A DNA stretch of 64,000 bases from Larix kaempferi (Eukaryota > Streptophyta > Pinopsida > Pinales > Pinaceae), in assembly GCA_027924585.1 (NCBI GenBank), contig BSBM01000199.1, forward strand, positions 9,789,001 through 9,853,000. Reading direction: 5' to 3'. The position numbers and the translations under genes were made by a program. Shown here one piece after another: positions 34,622-46,054 of the stretch. The notes below the pieces were generated by a model. The model did not search any database. It worked only from the letters and a program-made list of their open reading frames with translations, and was not told the origin of the DNA. The first letter of the stretch is position 1. Every line of letters starts with the position of its first letter.

Positions 34622-37020
34622 ACACAAAGAGAATGGTGCTCTATGATCTCTATACAAAGTGCAAGAAATAATAAAATTTCTACGTTCTCATAAATGAAAG
34701 ACCTATTGATAATATGTAAAAACTATATATATATATATATAGTAAGGAGTCGGTTCTATAGAAAGCGTCCTTTTCTTTTGCACAACATCAACATATTGGA
34801 AGGGAATTGTATGCTCCCTTTGAGAATGATGTGATTTTTTTTAATCCAGGGAATCCTACATTAGATGCCGACCTTCTTATAAATTCTCAGAAACTCACTA
34901 CATCAGAGAAACCAAATGCAAAGGATTTGTTTCCTCTAATTCTACAAAAACCACTCTTCAATGTCCAACAAAATGTATCCAATAGTTCAAGAATGAAACA
35001 TATTATTGGAACGTGTTGATCCTCTTTTGAGGCCGTTCCTCCCTGTGCATAATAAACAACAAATAATATATGTAAATGTACCGAGTTGGTCCTCCTGCGA
35101 TGCCACTCCTCATCTCTATTCAAAACACAAAAAACAACATAAGTATTTTAAAAGATTGGAGGCAGTTCTCCATAGAGAGCGATCGCTCCTCTCCACAACA
35201 TATATACACAAACAAATGCAATATGGATTCAATTTTTTTTAACAATTTTATGCATGACATGATGTCTCTTTGAATATATAATAAAAACAACACAAAAATA
35301 CCTCGCCAAGAAAGAGAGCTCACTTAAATGCACTACTTAAATATCTCATTCCTGGATTCCAAAGCGCCAAAATTTATCGATAATGATATTTATGATATTA
35401 ATTACGTGGATAGATGTTTATATCTTAGATTTTGAATATCGACCGGAAGAGTAGATTTTTTAGATTTAAGGTTTCATATGACAGTTGTGCGATTGGGATT
35501 GTTTTTATGGTCGGTTGTTTTTATAGTTAAGAATAATGAATGGTTATTGTTTAATTTAATTTAATGGTTTAATAAACAACGAATGTTGTGCGCTAACTGC
35601 ACCCTGTGAATTATGTCCTCTCATTTGCCACTTTGTATCCCATCTGATGCGCGTGGACATGGAGAGGCGTTATCATGCACGTGATGCACTTTAAGCATGA
35701 ACGATTCACAAACGGTTATAGATTAAGAAGGAATGGTCTTGGGAAAAATCTTGATGGAGATCGACTCTGGAAGTTTAAAGGCAGTCCACAAATGGTAGTC
35801 CACAAATCCTGCTCTTGAGTTTTCAGAAATGGTAGTCCACAAATCCTGTACATTTTAATGGAAATTGGCTCCGAAGCTTGAAATTAGGTAGGTGCTTAGC
35901 ACACAGTAACATAGTATTATTTTCATTCTTGATTCTTATTGATAAACTTTATTGTGGAAATTTCTGTAAATTTTGATGGAAATTGCCTCCGGAAATTGAA
36001 GGAAGGCATCTAGCACAACTTGATGCAAGAGTATTTTCGTTCTTGAGTTTTGCAGAGAGGTTCTTGAGGTAAGTCTCATAAATTTTAATCTAAATCTTTT
36101 CCATACCTTTAATGGAAAGTGCTTAGCACTAACGGAGTATTTTTTTGATGGAGAAATTTAAAGGACAGTGTTTATCACAAAGTTTAACCTTTACAGATGG
36201 TCGATTATTCGTGGAATTTTGGTCGATGTTGCAGAAAACTGGTCCTGATCCAGGAGACTTGGGAAACTGTATTGTCCACTGTCCTTGATTCGGATTGTTG
36301 TGTTTTCCTTGGTCGTGATCTAATGCTTCGATACTGGAAACGTTTTGTACTAAAAATGTTCCAGTCAACAATGGACTGGCAGGAGTAATTTATGTCCATT
36401 TATCTCTGTGTCTGTCATGTATTTTCGAGATCGGGTGCTGTGCTAGTGGTTGGATCCTATATATATAGTAAGTATTCTCGCAGTAGGGCACTGTGCAGGC
36501 TCAAAAGATTGATTAAAATGGTGGAGGATTTTTATTTTCAATGTGTTTGGTTATTTTGGGACTTTCACATTTTTAGTGATTTTTTTAATCAATGGTTGGC
36601 AGCCTGATATTATATAAATTGCTTAGTGTGTCAAAAATTCAGATGAAAATGCATCCAAAAGGAAAGAAAATTAAATTATGCTCTCTAGTGTATAATGGTT
36701 CAAATAATGATGCTTTGGTTCAAATATCATGTGAAAATTTTGAAGGACAACGAAGGCCAAACCCTTCAATTCCCCATGCAATGCCCAACATATCAGGCAC
36801 AATTTCGCTCTTGTTCTCTACTCAGTAAGATTTTACTCCGTTTTTTATATAATAATGGCTTTAATTTGATTGCTGGAATCTATTTCTACATTTGCTAGGC
36901 TCGTCTTCAAATATCGATCAGGTTAAGTTCGACACAACTGTGTTTCTCGCTTTCCTTGTGTACCAAAATGGCCAGTAAAATTTTACTCTGTTATTTCCCA
37001 TAATTAACACCATAATTTAT
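34622..37020. other. Non-coding region with short open frames
   Basis: A (TA)n run at about 34723-34742 is followed by sequence with small ORFs on both strands (for example 34807-35019 plus, 36197-36388 plus). None has a domain, repeat or neighbour that supports it. Related phrases (GGTAGTCCACAAATCCTG twice near 35800-35850; TTTTGATGGAAATTG twice near 35860-35990) hint at old duplications. Confidence 0.45.
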
Positions 37021-37025
37021 TTATT

Positions 37026-37125
37026 TTGATGGTTGGAATCTACCTTTAACAAAAAAAAATCGTTGCTCACTGATATTGATGGTTGGAATCTACCTTTCAC
37101 CAAAAACAATCGTTGCGCATTGATA
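37026..37125. repeat. Tandem duplication of a ~50-bp unit
   Basis: TTGATGGTTGGAATCTACCT followed by an A-rich run and ATCGTTGC occurs twice. Confidence 0.8.
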
Positions 37126-37211
37126 CCATAAATCCCTTATCCTTATAAAACCTGCAATTTTTGTTCAGCAAGCCCCTCATGAGGCTTACTGTGCAACCAA
37201 TTCCATCAATT

Positions 37212-37323
37212 ACCCAGACAATGGAAATAGATTGGGAAAAATAATAGGCATGCAGGATCTGCCTTTTACCCAGACAATGGAAATAGTTTGGGAAAAATAA
37301 TAGGCATGCAGGATCTGCCTTTA
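37212..37323. repeat. Tandem duplication of a ~56-bp unit
   Basis: ACCCAGACAATGGAAATAG through GGCATGCAGGATCTGCCTTT is present twice back to back with one or two differences. Confidence 0.9.
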
Positions 37324-37879
37324 GAGCATGGCATTAAAAGGGTTTCATTATCTTCGAGCTATGAAGCAACAAGTGGAAATATCTTATTACATGGCTCATT
37401 GAGTTAACCATGTGGCTTAAGGAACGATTTACTGCTTTGATTATCTTCGAGCTCGATTAAAAGATCAGCTCCATTTAAATACTGTTCATGTAAGTTATGC
37501 TAAGCATGAGACCGGTACATATTTAAAAAAAAAAAATTATCATCATTTCAAAAAACGAATCGATTAAAAGATCAGTTCCATTTGTCTATTTCAATCTAAA
37601 TCTCAACCGTACATTTTCGTAAAGAAAAATGCTTTTGTGGAAAAAAGCTCTCTTGGCTAGTTATTTAGAGCAAGTCTCAGATATGTCTATGTATGTCTGA
37701 ATGGTCATGTTAAAAGTTAGTGATCTAATTTCAATGAGACTAACACTTTAGATATGTAAATGTGAATTCTAGTTATGGTTGTTTGGGACTTGGATTATTG
37801 TTATCTTTAGCAGGTTTTAAAAGGAAAAAAAAATTGCCCCAATTTCCCAGTTAATCAGGAAGAGTAAGGAAGGAATTTT

Positions 37880-38309
37880 ACATGTAATTAAAAATAATTT
37901 AAATAATTTCTCATGACAATAATAAGAATATTTATAAACATGGTGTGTTAAAAAACAATATTAAATATATATATTTTAATCATATAGTAATAAAAAAAAT
38001 AATATGTAATAAAAAAAATTTAAATTATTTCACATGGTAATAATAAGAGTACTTATGAGCATGGTGTGTTTTAAAAAAAATTAAATGTAAATATTTAGAT
38101 ATTATTTCATGAAATTGTCCCAATTTCCAGGATTTTACATGTAATTAAAAAATAATTTAAATAATTTCACATGACAATAATAAGATTATTTATAAACATG
38201 GTGTTGTAAAAAAACATTATTTTAATCATATAGTAATAACAAAAATAACATGTAATTAAAAATCAATAAATTATTTCACATGGAAATAATAAGAATACTT
38301 ATGAACATG
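37880..38309. repeat. AT-rich tandem repeat that received LINE-4
   Basis: Four units of roughly 100-130 bases share AATAATTTCACATGACAATA, ATAAGAATACTTATGAACAT and GGTGTGTT. The last unit is interrupted by LINE-4 at 38309; its continuation (GTGTGTTTATG) lies after 39875. Confidence 0.8.
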
Positions 38310-38715
38310 TAGGGGTGGTAGGAGAGGGTGGGATCATATATGATCCTGGAGGAAATAATATTAGAACTTTCGCTTGGGGTATGGGCAGTCACACCAACAA
38401 CTTTGTCGAATGGATTGCAATGATGCAAGGTATGGAATGTATATCTGATCTTCATATTAAATATTTTATGGTGCTTGGAGATTCTACGATTGTTATTCAT
38501 GCCATGATAGTATGACAAAGAACTCAATCAATAAAATTGTCTTCCAGTTTAGAATCTCTAAAATGTTCCCTAACTACTCCAAGATTCGGTTCTTTCATGT
38601 CAAAAGATGCCTAAATGGGGTAGTCGATCGATTGGCCAACCTTGGAGCTCGGCAAAAGGAGGGGGATCTCTCCCTTAGCAAATATCCCCCTACTATTAAA
38701 TGGTGTTGGGCCTCC
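38310..38715 (+). pseudogene. LINE-4 RNase H domain (truncated, frameshifted)
   Basis: The translation reads GEGGIIYDPGGNNIRTFAWG, SHTNNFVEWIAM (catalytic Glu), FMVLGDSTIVIHA (catalytic Asp), then after a frameshift near 38512 RFFHVKRCLNGVVDRLANLG (last catalytic Asp). The first Asp is lost with the 5' truncation. This is the RVT_3 / archaeal-like RNase H of plant LINEs. Confidence 0.88.
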
Positions 38716-39585
38716 TAATTTCCCATTTAATGAGGTTCACAAGGATCAAGGTTACGTGCCGCCAAGGAAGAAGAAGGATGACATATGGTTTTTGCATTAT
38801 CTTCAATGGCATTGGAGTTCATTTTCCATTTCCTCCTTCATTTAATCACTCTCTCCAAGCGTGATGAGACAGTCAGTAAGAAGGATGACTTTTTCTAGAA
38901 ATTTTTGGCACACATTCCTCCTGCTAGAGAGATGGATGGTTTAAGAGAGATGCAAGTGACATTCTCCAAGCTGCATTGCTTTGGAAAGTTTGTGTCTAAA
39001 GTGCATTTGTTGCATCAGAGAGATAACAAAACAGAGGAAGAAGGCTCTAATCCATGGAAGGAGAGCAAGATGCATCACCCAAAGGAGGACCCTAGTTTAC
39101 AATACATTATGAAGGAGATTGGTGGTATAAGAGGGGATTTAATTGATCTGAAGAAGATAAACCAGTGCATTTATGAGGTTTTTAAGGACAGTCTAGAAGA
39201 ATCCAGATAGACTGGTTTGGATTTGACTTGATTTGAAATCCTCCTTGAAGACACAGAAATAGGATACCGAGTTGAGATAGGCGAGGTCAAGGATTTGAGG
39301 AAGAGTGTGGCTGACATCGAGAAGGACTTGAAGTCCAAATTTGATGGTGTTTGTCAAAGTGTATTGGAGCTGTGATGTCTCATAAAGGAGAAGAGTCTGA
39401 ATAAGGCAGAACGAGACGAAAGTCGATTTATGCAGCTGAAGGAAATCATTAATGAAATCCATGCAGATGGAAATGACTTGTACCCGTTCAACCACGAATT
39501 AGCACGGGAGCAAGCTGCAGATAGTCCAATGGATGTTGTTTCAGCTTCGCAGCCCGAAGTTGAAGATAATATAACCCAGGAATGA
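38716..39585 (+). pseudogene. LINE-4 coding-like extension downstream of RNase H
   Basis: After the RNase H the reading frame continues to a TGA at 39583-39585. A short segment in another frame (NEVHKDQGYVPPRKKKDD) comes first, then one frame from 38905. That frame has stops at 39208 (TAG), about 39229 (TGA) and about 39373 (TGA). The peptide is strongly charged and helix-prone (for example VKDLRKSVADIEKDLKSKF and ERDESRFMQLKEIINEI), suggesting a coiled coil, and ends EVEDNITQE. I recognise no domain. LINE-2 in this window has no such extension: its RNase H ORF ends soon after the domain. Confidence 0.5.
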
Positions 39586-39875
39586 AGCTATCTTCTTTTT
39601 ACTTAAATTTTAGATTTTTTTTCCTTTTGATAGCAAAGTTGTTTATTAGAGTTTATATTGTTTGAAGCATCAGATCTATCTTAGTTGAAAAATGTAAAAT
39701 TCATGAATATATGGAGGATTTTGTGGCCATGTTTTGTATTGATTCTCTAGTTTTGGACATTTTTAAGACTCTATCGGTATTATGCGTCCTTGGGGGTGTC
39801 TCTATTCTCACCCTTTTTATATAATGCAAACTCTCTTTCTTGTTTCTGTTAAAAAAATGAGTACTTATGAACATG

Positions 39876-40667
39876 GTGTGTTTATGTTAGTTTAATGTTT
39901 AGCTTTGTTTAAAAACCATCCATCTCCACAAAACTATGTGGTTATCTACACCTATCGGCGTTCACCGGCCACGTTACTTGTGGTTGTGCTAGTTATTAGC
40001 ATCAAAGAATAAGTATTACATAGAACCATAAATTTGAGGTCTACATAATTACCTTCCATACATCTATTCATCCCAAAAAATTTGGAGGGTGGAAAGTAAA
40101 GAACTTGATATCCATTTTCACTTCCTCAACACTTATCCACTTGTGGATCATATGTATGAAGATGATATGTAAACTACTCATATTTCAATAAGGGAACGAT
40201 ATATATAAAAATAAAATAAAGTGGAGTTATCTCTCCCTTGAGAGAGACTGCTCCTTCTTTTAACAATATATATATATATATATTGGAATTAAAAAAAGCA
40301 CAAGAATATAGTGAATAGCCTTATATGCAAATGCTTAGGGACATTTCTTAAGTGTATTGAAGTATTGATCATGATATCGAGCACATAGGGGTTCTAGTTG
40401 ATTTGGGGTTTGTAAGCCATATTAAGGTGGATGGTATTATTTGGTGCATTGATCATGTTGTTGGGTGTTAGGGGGATTAGACTTGTTGGAAATTACTACA
40501 ATGAGACTAGATTATATTGTTGGTATCACTACACTTAAAATTGAATGCCTTCAATGGCAAGAAATTTGACTTTTGTAAAAAAATTCCTTCACTTCAACTC
40601 AATCTGCTAAACTAACTCAAGGTATATCAACAAATAAGTTAGACCAAGGATGATTTAAGAATCCCCC
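39876..40667. other. Non-coding spacer
   Basis: AT-rich sequence with a (TA)n run at about 40265-40284. No coding or repeat structure was recognised beyond that. Confidence 0.5.
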
Positions 40668-40950
40668 CTAAATTTATATGTATAAAAAATGGGTGAATCC
40701 CCATCATACACGAAAAAGTGTGAAGGCTATTTTATCAATAATATAATATGTATCTATAATTTTTTGGCGAATCTTTCATGGAATTATAAAATCTTGTAAA
40801 TTTTGGGAAAATCTTTCACAAAAACATAAGAACTTATAAAAGTTTTGGTGAATCTTTCACGAAATTAGAAAATCTTGTGAAATATTGGTGAATCTTACAC
40901 TAAACTATAAAAACATGTAAAGTCTTGAAAATTTGGTTGAAAGATTGATT
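40668..40950. repeat. Left copy of a ~280-bp direct repeat flanking LINE-3
   Basis: It begins CCCTAAATTTATATGTATAA and contains sub-repeats of about 36-38 bases with GGTGAATCTTTCAC. A second copy with the same order lies at about 41924-42200. Confidence 0.75.
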
Positions 40951-40954
40951 CAAG

Positions 40955-41850
40955 TTTAAAGGATTTTGCAGCCATTAAAGAAGATGGCAATGCACATTTT
41001 GAAGCCCTTTACATGGTAGAAGAAGATCCAGATATTGAATCAACACAAATCATGTTGGAAAATATACCCCATTTGGTCTAGGATGGTAAAAATGAGGAAT
41101 AGTAAATAAAAGAAGAGGAAATTATCAAGGCCATTTGGGAACTTTCCCCTTATAAGGCTCTAGGGCCTAACAACTTCTCCATCCAATTCTACAAGTCCCA
41201 TTGGTTTATCATCAAATCAGACCTAAAATGCATGTTCTTGAATTCTTAGAGAAAGACATAAATTAGCGGGGAGTATCGACTACTCATTCCTAGCACTTAT
41301 TTTGAAAGAGGCAAACCCAAATTTATTCAACAAATTTCAACCCATTTCTATATGAAATCACTCCTATAAGATCTTAACCAAAATAATTTCCAGTAGAATT
41401 CGTAATTTACTCTTGAATATAATCTCCCTTGATTAGGATGATTTCATGGAGAAGAGACACATTATAAACAATATCATTATGGTTGAAGATACAATCCATT
41501 CTAACAAATAAAACAAAAGAAACATGTATGATCATAACAAAGAAAACAAAAGAAAAAGGTATGATCATAACAAAGAAAACAAAAGACAAAGGTACAATCA
41601 TAAAAGTCAACATGGCCAACACATTTGACCAATTAAAACATTCCTTCTCGTTTGATGTCCTTTATAAATTTGGGTTAAATAATCATTTTGTTCAATGGGT
41701 TCAAGCTTGCATCAATGGCGCCTTTATGTTTCCCTTACTTAATGGGATTCCCACTTATTTTTTTAAAAGCAATAGGGAAATGAGATCATATTTTCCTCTC
41801 CCCCCTTTTATGCATCATAATGGTCATGGAATTGAGTAGAAATATGGAGT
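40955..41850 (+). pseudogene. LINE-3: very old reverse transcriptase fragment
   Basis: Translations in shifting plus-strand frames give IKEDGNAHFEALY, EEEIIKAIWELSPYKALGPN (the KAPGPDG region), FQPISI-stop-NHSYKI and KIISSRIRNLLL, VEDTIHS, IKVNMANTFDQL (motif A, normally KVDMxKAFD) and WVQACINGAFMFPLLNG. This is the order of an L1-type RT. Motif A has lost its Asp (NMAN), and the FADD box was not found. Between VEDTIHS and motif A a 33-bp in-frame unit (TKKTKEKGMII) is present three times (about 41505-41610). Confidence 0.8.
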
Positions 41851-41923
41851 TTGAATAGATATTTGGCGACCTTCATGGACTCAACTTTTCCAAAGACATG
41901 GAAAATTTTAAGAAATCTCCCTA

Positions 41924-42200
41924 AATTTATATGTATAATAAATGGGTCAATCCTCATGATACATAGGAAAATTTGAACGCTATTTTTATCAATAGTGTAA
42001 TGTGTATATATATTTTTTTGCAAATCATTCACTAAAATATATAATTTGGTAAAATATTCGTGAATCTTTCATTGAAACATAAAATCTTGGCGAATTTTTC
42101 ACTGAATTACAAAACATTATAAACTCTTGGAGAATCTGTCATGGAATTATAAAATTTCGTCAAATCTTTGTGAATCTTCATTGAATTATAAAACCTTGTA
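41924..42200. repeat. Right copy of the direct repeat flanking LINE-3
   Basis: CCCTAAATTTATATGTATAA reappears here, followed by ATGGGTCAATCC and the GTGAATCTTTCA sub-repeats, matching 40668-40950 in order. The copies are quite diverged. Confidence 0.75.
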
Positions 42201-42593
42201 AATTAATCAAAGCAAATTGGTTTGAATTTGACTTAATAAAATTCCTTATATAATTAGTATTCACGTCATGTTTTCCACGTATCTTGCATTAGAACACCTT
42301 GTAAACAAAATCCTAGCTAATTTTTTGAATTCACTCATCAAAATCACTTGCATTCTACTATGTTCAAATATCATTAGAGATAAATTGTTGTTAATATCCT
42401 TCACCATAAACATCTAAGGCCAAAACTCAATTTTCTTGCTAATTAGGACCACTTGCACCTCTTTTAATATAGTTATCCCAGGTGAGTATATTATTTTCCA
42501 AACCCAACAAAATAGTTTGGTTTTTAGTGGAACATGCCACTTCAAGATATGGGAGTACCACCATCTAAAGAAATAAAATTGAGAGTATCATAA
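42201..42593. other. Non-coding sequence before LINE-2
   Basis: No domain was recognised. It is continuous with 45741-46054 and 50616-50716 once LINE-2 and element F are removed. Confidence 0.5.
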
Positions 42594-42614
42594 TCCATTC
42601 TTGCATTTTTTTTT

Positions 42615-43153
42615 CCTCGGAAAAAAGTCGTAATTTTATTATCAGAAGATACAAAATTACATTCTGCAGATATATGGAGAGCATAAGCTACTCCATACAT
42701 TGTCACATATGTGTGGGTATAGTAAATGAGCTCGGGAACAAACCCTCATTGCACAGAAATAGATTTTTCATAACCGAAACCCTCATCGGAGGAAGTAGAA
42801 GATCCATGTCTGTGGACAGAGCAGCAGACACGATAGACCTCTCAAACCAGAAAAAACAACCAGAAATCAAACCCCTGATAAAGAGCAGCTAGACAAATCC
42901 CACCATTTTATGTCCCATTAACATCAAGTATAGTGCCCCAAACAAAACTAAATTGGCCTGCACATGTAGTAGAATCACTGAGATCCCTACATTGTCACAT
43001 ATTTATTGTCCCATATTAACATCATTTATGTCCCATAAAACAAAAACAACAACTGCTGTCCTTATAGCCGCATATATCCGAATACATAAAAACAAATACT
43101 GTTACAGAAATGGAAGAGTTTAACCATTTGGTCAACAATAGTTGAGCTATTGC
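42615..43153 (-). other. 3' UTR of LINE-2
   Basis: About 540 bp follow the RNase H stop, with two related phrases (TTTATGTCCCAT near 42908 and 43027). The open frame on the opposite strand at 42674-42892 is not supported. Confidence 0.6.
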
Positions 43154-43735
43154 TCAAATATGTGCTGCAATATCATCAAGAAAAGGTCTGTGATAATAGC
43201 TGAAAGTGCCCCCAGATGAATGAATAGTAATCCTCCAAGTGCCAAGAGCCATATCCTGCTGTGTCCCTGCCTTTGAGAGCTGATCTGCCATCCCATTCCT
43301 CTCCCTGTAAATATGTGTAAAAGTAATATGATCAAAGGACTGCTTTAACCTTATCACCTCCTCCAGGATAGGTAATAGGACCATCACATGACAGTTTGTA
43401 ATCTCCTTTGCCCAGTCAATAACTAACAAGGAGTCGCCAAAAACCTGTCGAGATAGACATCCTTGTTCTAAAGCAAATAACATCAGCAGTTTTAAAGACA
43501 TCAGTTCAGCATAGTTATTTGATCCTCGCCTCAAACCAGCCATAAGATGAAAGTAATGGAATGCAGTTTTGTAAAGGACTGCCCCCCCTCCACACACCGA
43601 CTGATGGTCTAATGAAGCACCATTAAAATAGGCCCACGACATGGATAGATCAATATGTTCCACATGCACACGTCGAATTCTAACTGCTTGGACAGGTACC
43701 ATGTAGTGTTGAAGAACCGCCACAGCGTGAGCCAC
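43154..43735 (-). pseudogene. LINE-2 RNase H with lost catalytic Asp
   Basis: The sequence reads SWAYFNGASLDHQSVCGGGA, RGSNNYAELMSLKLLM (Glu), RQVFGDSLLVIDWAK (Asp) and HIYRERNGMADQLSKAG (Asp). The first catalytic residue, Asp in YFDGAS-type motifs, is Asn here. The domain is in a different frame from the upstream RT, so there is also a frameshift between about 44200 and 43740. Confidence 0.88.
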
Positions 43736-43739
43736 TACA

Positions 43740-45711
43740 GTCTCCAGCGGAACCCAACTATCCTGAAATAATATCTTGTTTCATGTTATCCATATGCCCC
43801 ATGCGAATATACATGGGAGGGCCCGAAAGGATGAGGTCTTATAAATTGACCACCACGAATGGAACGCTTCAAGGACGCTCGTTCCCCTCCACCTCACCTG
43901 AATATAAAAAAATAGCAAATACCATCCCATACAGCCCGTGAATACCGACATTGTACAAATAGGTGAGTATTGGTCTCATCCGCAACCCGAAAAAGTGGAC
44001 AGATCCCCGGACCCTGGAGGAATCATTTTTGTAGAATGTCCCAGGTAGGAGCCTTATTTTCCAGTATAGCCCAGAAGAGTAATTTAGCTTTACCCGAACA
44101 CCTTAACTTCCACAGATATTTCCACCACCACACCAATTCCCTGTTGTGTACTTCCACATTCAGCTGGATATATCCATTCTTTGGTGTGTAAATGCCCGAG
44201 GGATGATGATCCCAGATAAGTTCATCAGCCCTATCTGTCAGTCGAATATGAGTATGTCGTAATATCCGCAGAAAATTCTCCCAAGTCCCCTGCAGTTCTA
44301 CAGAGATCTCCAGTCACTGTGCAGAGATCCACCCCTGATGCCAATGGGTAGATGATCCCGGATCCTCTATATCTGCCAGAAAATGACAACCTCTAGCGGC
44401 CAAATAAGTCCTCAAGCCCACAAGAAGGACATGACCTCCCCTGCAGCCAACCCAAGGATCCAGCCCAAGTCGTATGAGACGTCCATTCCCTATCCTCCAC
44501 ACCAATCCAGAACCGATCAAAGAAAAATGCTGCACCACCGCTTTCCAGACCACAGAGCAATTTGCCCTCGACTTATTGCCCAGCCTTATCCATTCGAGAA
44601 GAGTAAGAGGGGCAATATATTTATGATATACCACTCTTGTCCAGAGACTATGTGTATGGATAAGTCACCACGACACTTTGTCCCCCAATGCTTTTGCAAA
44701 CAGAAAAATATTCTTTAACCCCCATCCACCCAACGCTTTTGGGACAAATTTTTTTTCCCATCTGACCCACACCAATGCACGATTCTCGCTCAAACCCTTC
44801 CAAAGAAAGGCAAAACACAACCTCCGGATCTGCTCTAGGACTCCTATGGGGATCCAAGCAAGAGACATCCAATACACCGGAATAGCTTCCAAAACAAATT
44901 TAACTAGGACCAGCCTCCCAGCCCGAGAGAGCCATTTATGACTCCATCCATGTAGTCGCTGTTCTAATTTAGCTATTAACCAGTGCCAATCAGCCTTCAG
45001 ATATGCATTTGGTTTCAAGTGAAAGCCCAGATACTTTAATCCATCATCAATATCCAAAGTCCTATAAGGTAGTTTGTTAGCCAATCTCTGAATCTCCTGC
45101 TCGGATAAATTCGAGCATGTGATAGTAGATTTGTCCAAATTTATTAACATACCCGCAACAACATGCACTAAATGGAGACCTTCGACCACCTTATCAATAT
45201 CCTATCTCGTGCCATCACAAAAGATCAGAATGTCATCAACAAAAAGGAGATATGTAATAAACAATACCTGAGAAATGGATATGCCCCGTAATGAACCATC
45301 AGCTTTTGCATTTAGGATAAATCGGCTGAGTCCTTCAGCAACAAGGAGAAACAGCAGTAGGGAGAGGGGACATCCCTGTCGTAGACCCCTTCCTGCTTGA
45401 AAGAATGGACTAGCAGAACCGTTGATTAGTACAGCAAAGCTCACCATAGTGATACAGGCCATAATCCAACGTATAAATTCGTAGCAGAACCCCAGGTGAG
45501 TAAGAAGCATCCGGATATATAGCCAGCTAACCCGATCAAATGCTTTAGAGAGATCAATATTAATCACGACACCCTTCTTCTTCTGCACTTTCAGTGTGTC
45601 TAATCCTTCTTGGGCAACACCAATGGCCTCATGAATTTGGTGACCTTCCAAGAATCCAAATTGCTCACAAGAAATATGCTGAGACAAATTTTTTTTGAGT
45701 CTCCTCGCCAT
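43740..45711 (-). pseudogene. LINE-2 reverse transcriptase and zf-RVT region
   Basis: It contains ISCEQFGFLEGHQIHEAIG, VVINIDLSKAFDRVSW (motif A, Asp present), GRGLRQGCPLSLLLF (motif B intact), LLFVDDILIF (FVDD, about 45232-45243), DDGLKYLGFHLKPNAY and PVYWMSLAWIP. A zf-RVT-like region follows (LLFWAIL, then CPLFRVADETNTHLFVQC). The frame is constant from 45711 to about 44200 with stops at 45202, 44665 and 44314. The N-terminus of RT and all of ORF1 and EN are absent through 5' truncation. Confidence 0.92.
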
Positions 45712-45740
45712 AATCTAAGAGATGAGTCCATTCTTGCATT

Positions 45741-46054
45741 AAGAACACCATTATTTTCATTCCAAGACCAATGTATAACATTCTCAGAAATTGAAAGATG
45801 TATCCTACCTCTTTGAAGAAAAAATATATACCTATTCCATTCTTATTTTTGTGCACCTTGTAGAACCAGATCTTCAACCCACATCTGTTTTTTCCTATCT
45901 TATCTTCGATTCTCATCTTTACCAATATGATCTAAGTACATGAAACCTTTGGAATGTAGGAGATTCACCAAATATGTATATAATTTATAATAATCAACTC
46001 CCCCAATGAAGGGGTCCTCCCCAATTCAAATAGACCATCCATTACTAAACGTCC
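45741..46054. other. Old sequence between LINE-2 and element F
   Basis: This is the continuation of the LINE-2 insertion target. It has no recognisable domain. Confidence 0.5.

Larger units (their letters stand above)
38310..39861 (+). mobile_element. LINE-4: 5'-truncated non-LTR element with target duplication
   Basis: The element starts abruptly inside an RNase H domain and ends with an A-run (39851-39857). The 14-base sequence TACTTATGAACATG flanks it at 38296-38309 and 39862-39875, a perfect target duplication. 5' truncation, 3' A-run and variable-length duplication are hallmarks of LINE insertion. The 3' end region has the TATATAATGCAAACTCTC-type tail usual for plant LINE 3' UTRs. Confidence 0.92.
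42608..45726 (-). mobile_element. LINE-2: 5'-truncated L1-type element with target duplication
   Basis: On the minus strand this encodes RT, zf-RVT region and RNase H, followed by a 3' UTR ending in a T-run on the plus strand (42606-42614, the poly(A)). The 14-base TCCATTCTTGCATT flanks it at 42594-42607 and 45727-45740. The 5' truncation lies in the N-terminal part of RT. About 3.1 kb in all. A similar protein is encoded by LINE-1, but the two are clearly different families. Confidence 0.94.

Noticed and set aside
34723-34742. TA dinucleotide runs (also at about 40265-40284) as regulatory elements
   Set aside because: Simple microsatellites, with no gene nearby.
34807-35019. Plus-strand 70-codon ORF with ordinary-looking protein composition
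   Set aside because: No start context, homology or neighbouring exon can be supported, and overlapping ORFs occur on both strands.
40668-42200. Direct repeats around LINE-3 as LTRs of an LTR element
   Set aside because: No TG...CA ends, PBS or polypurine tract could be placed, and the interior is a non-LTR RT.
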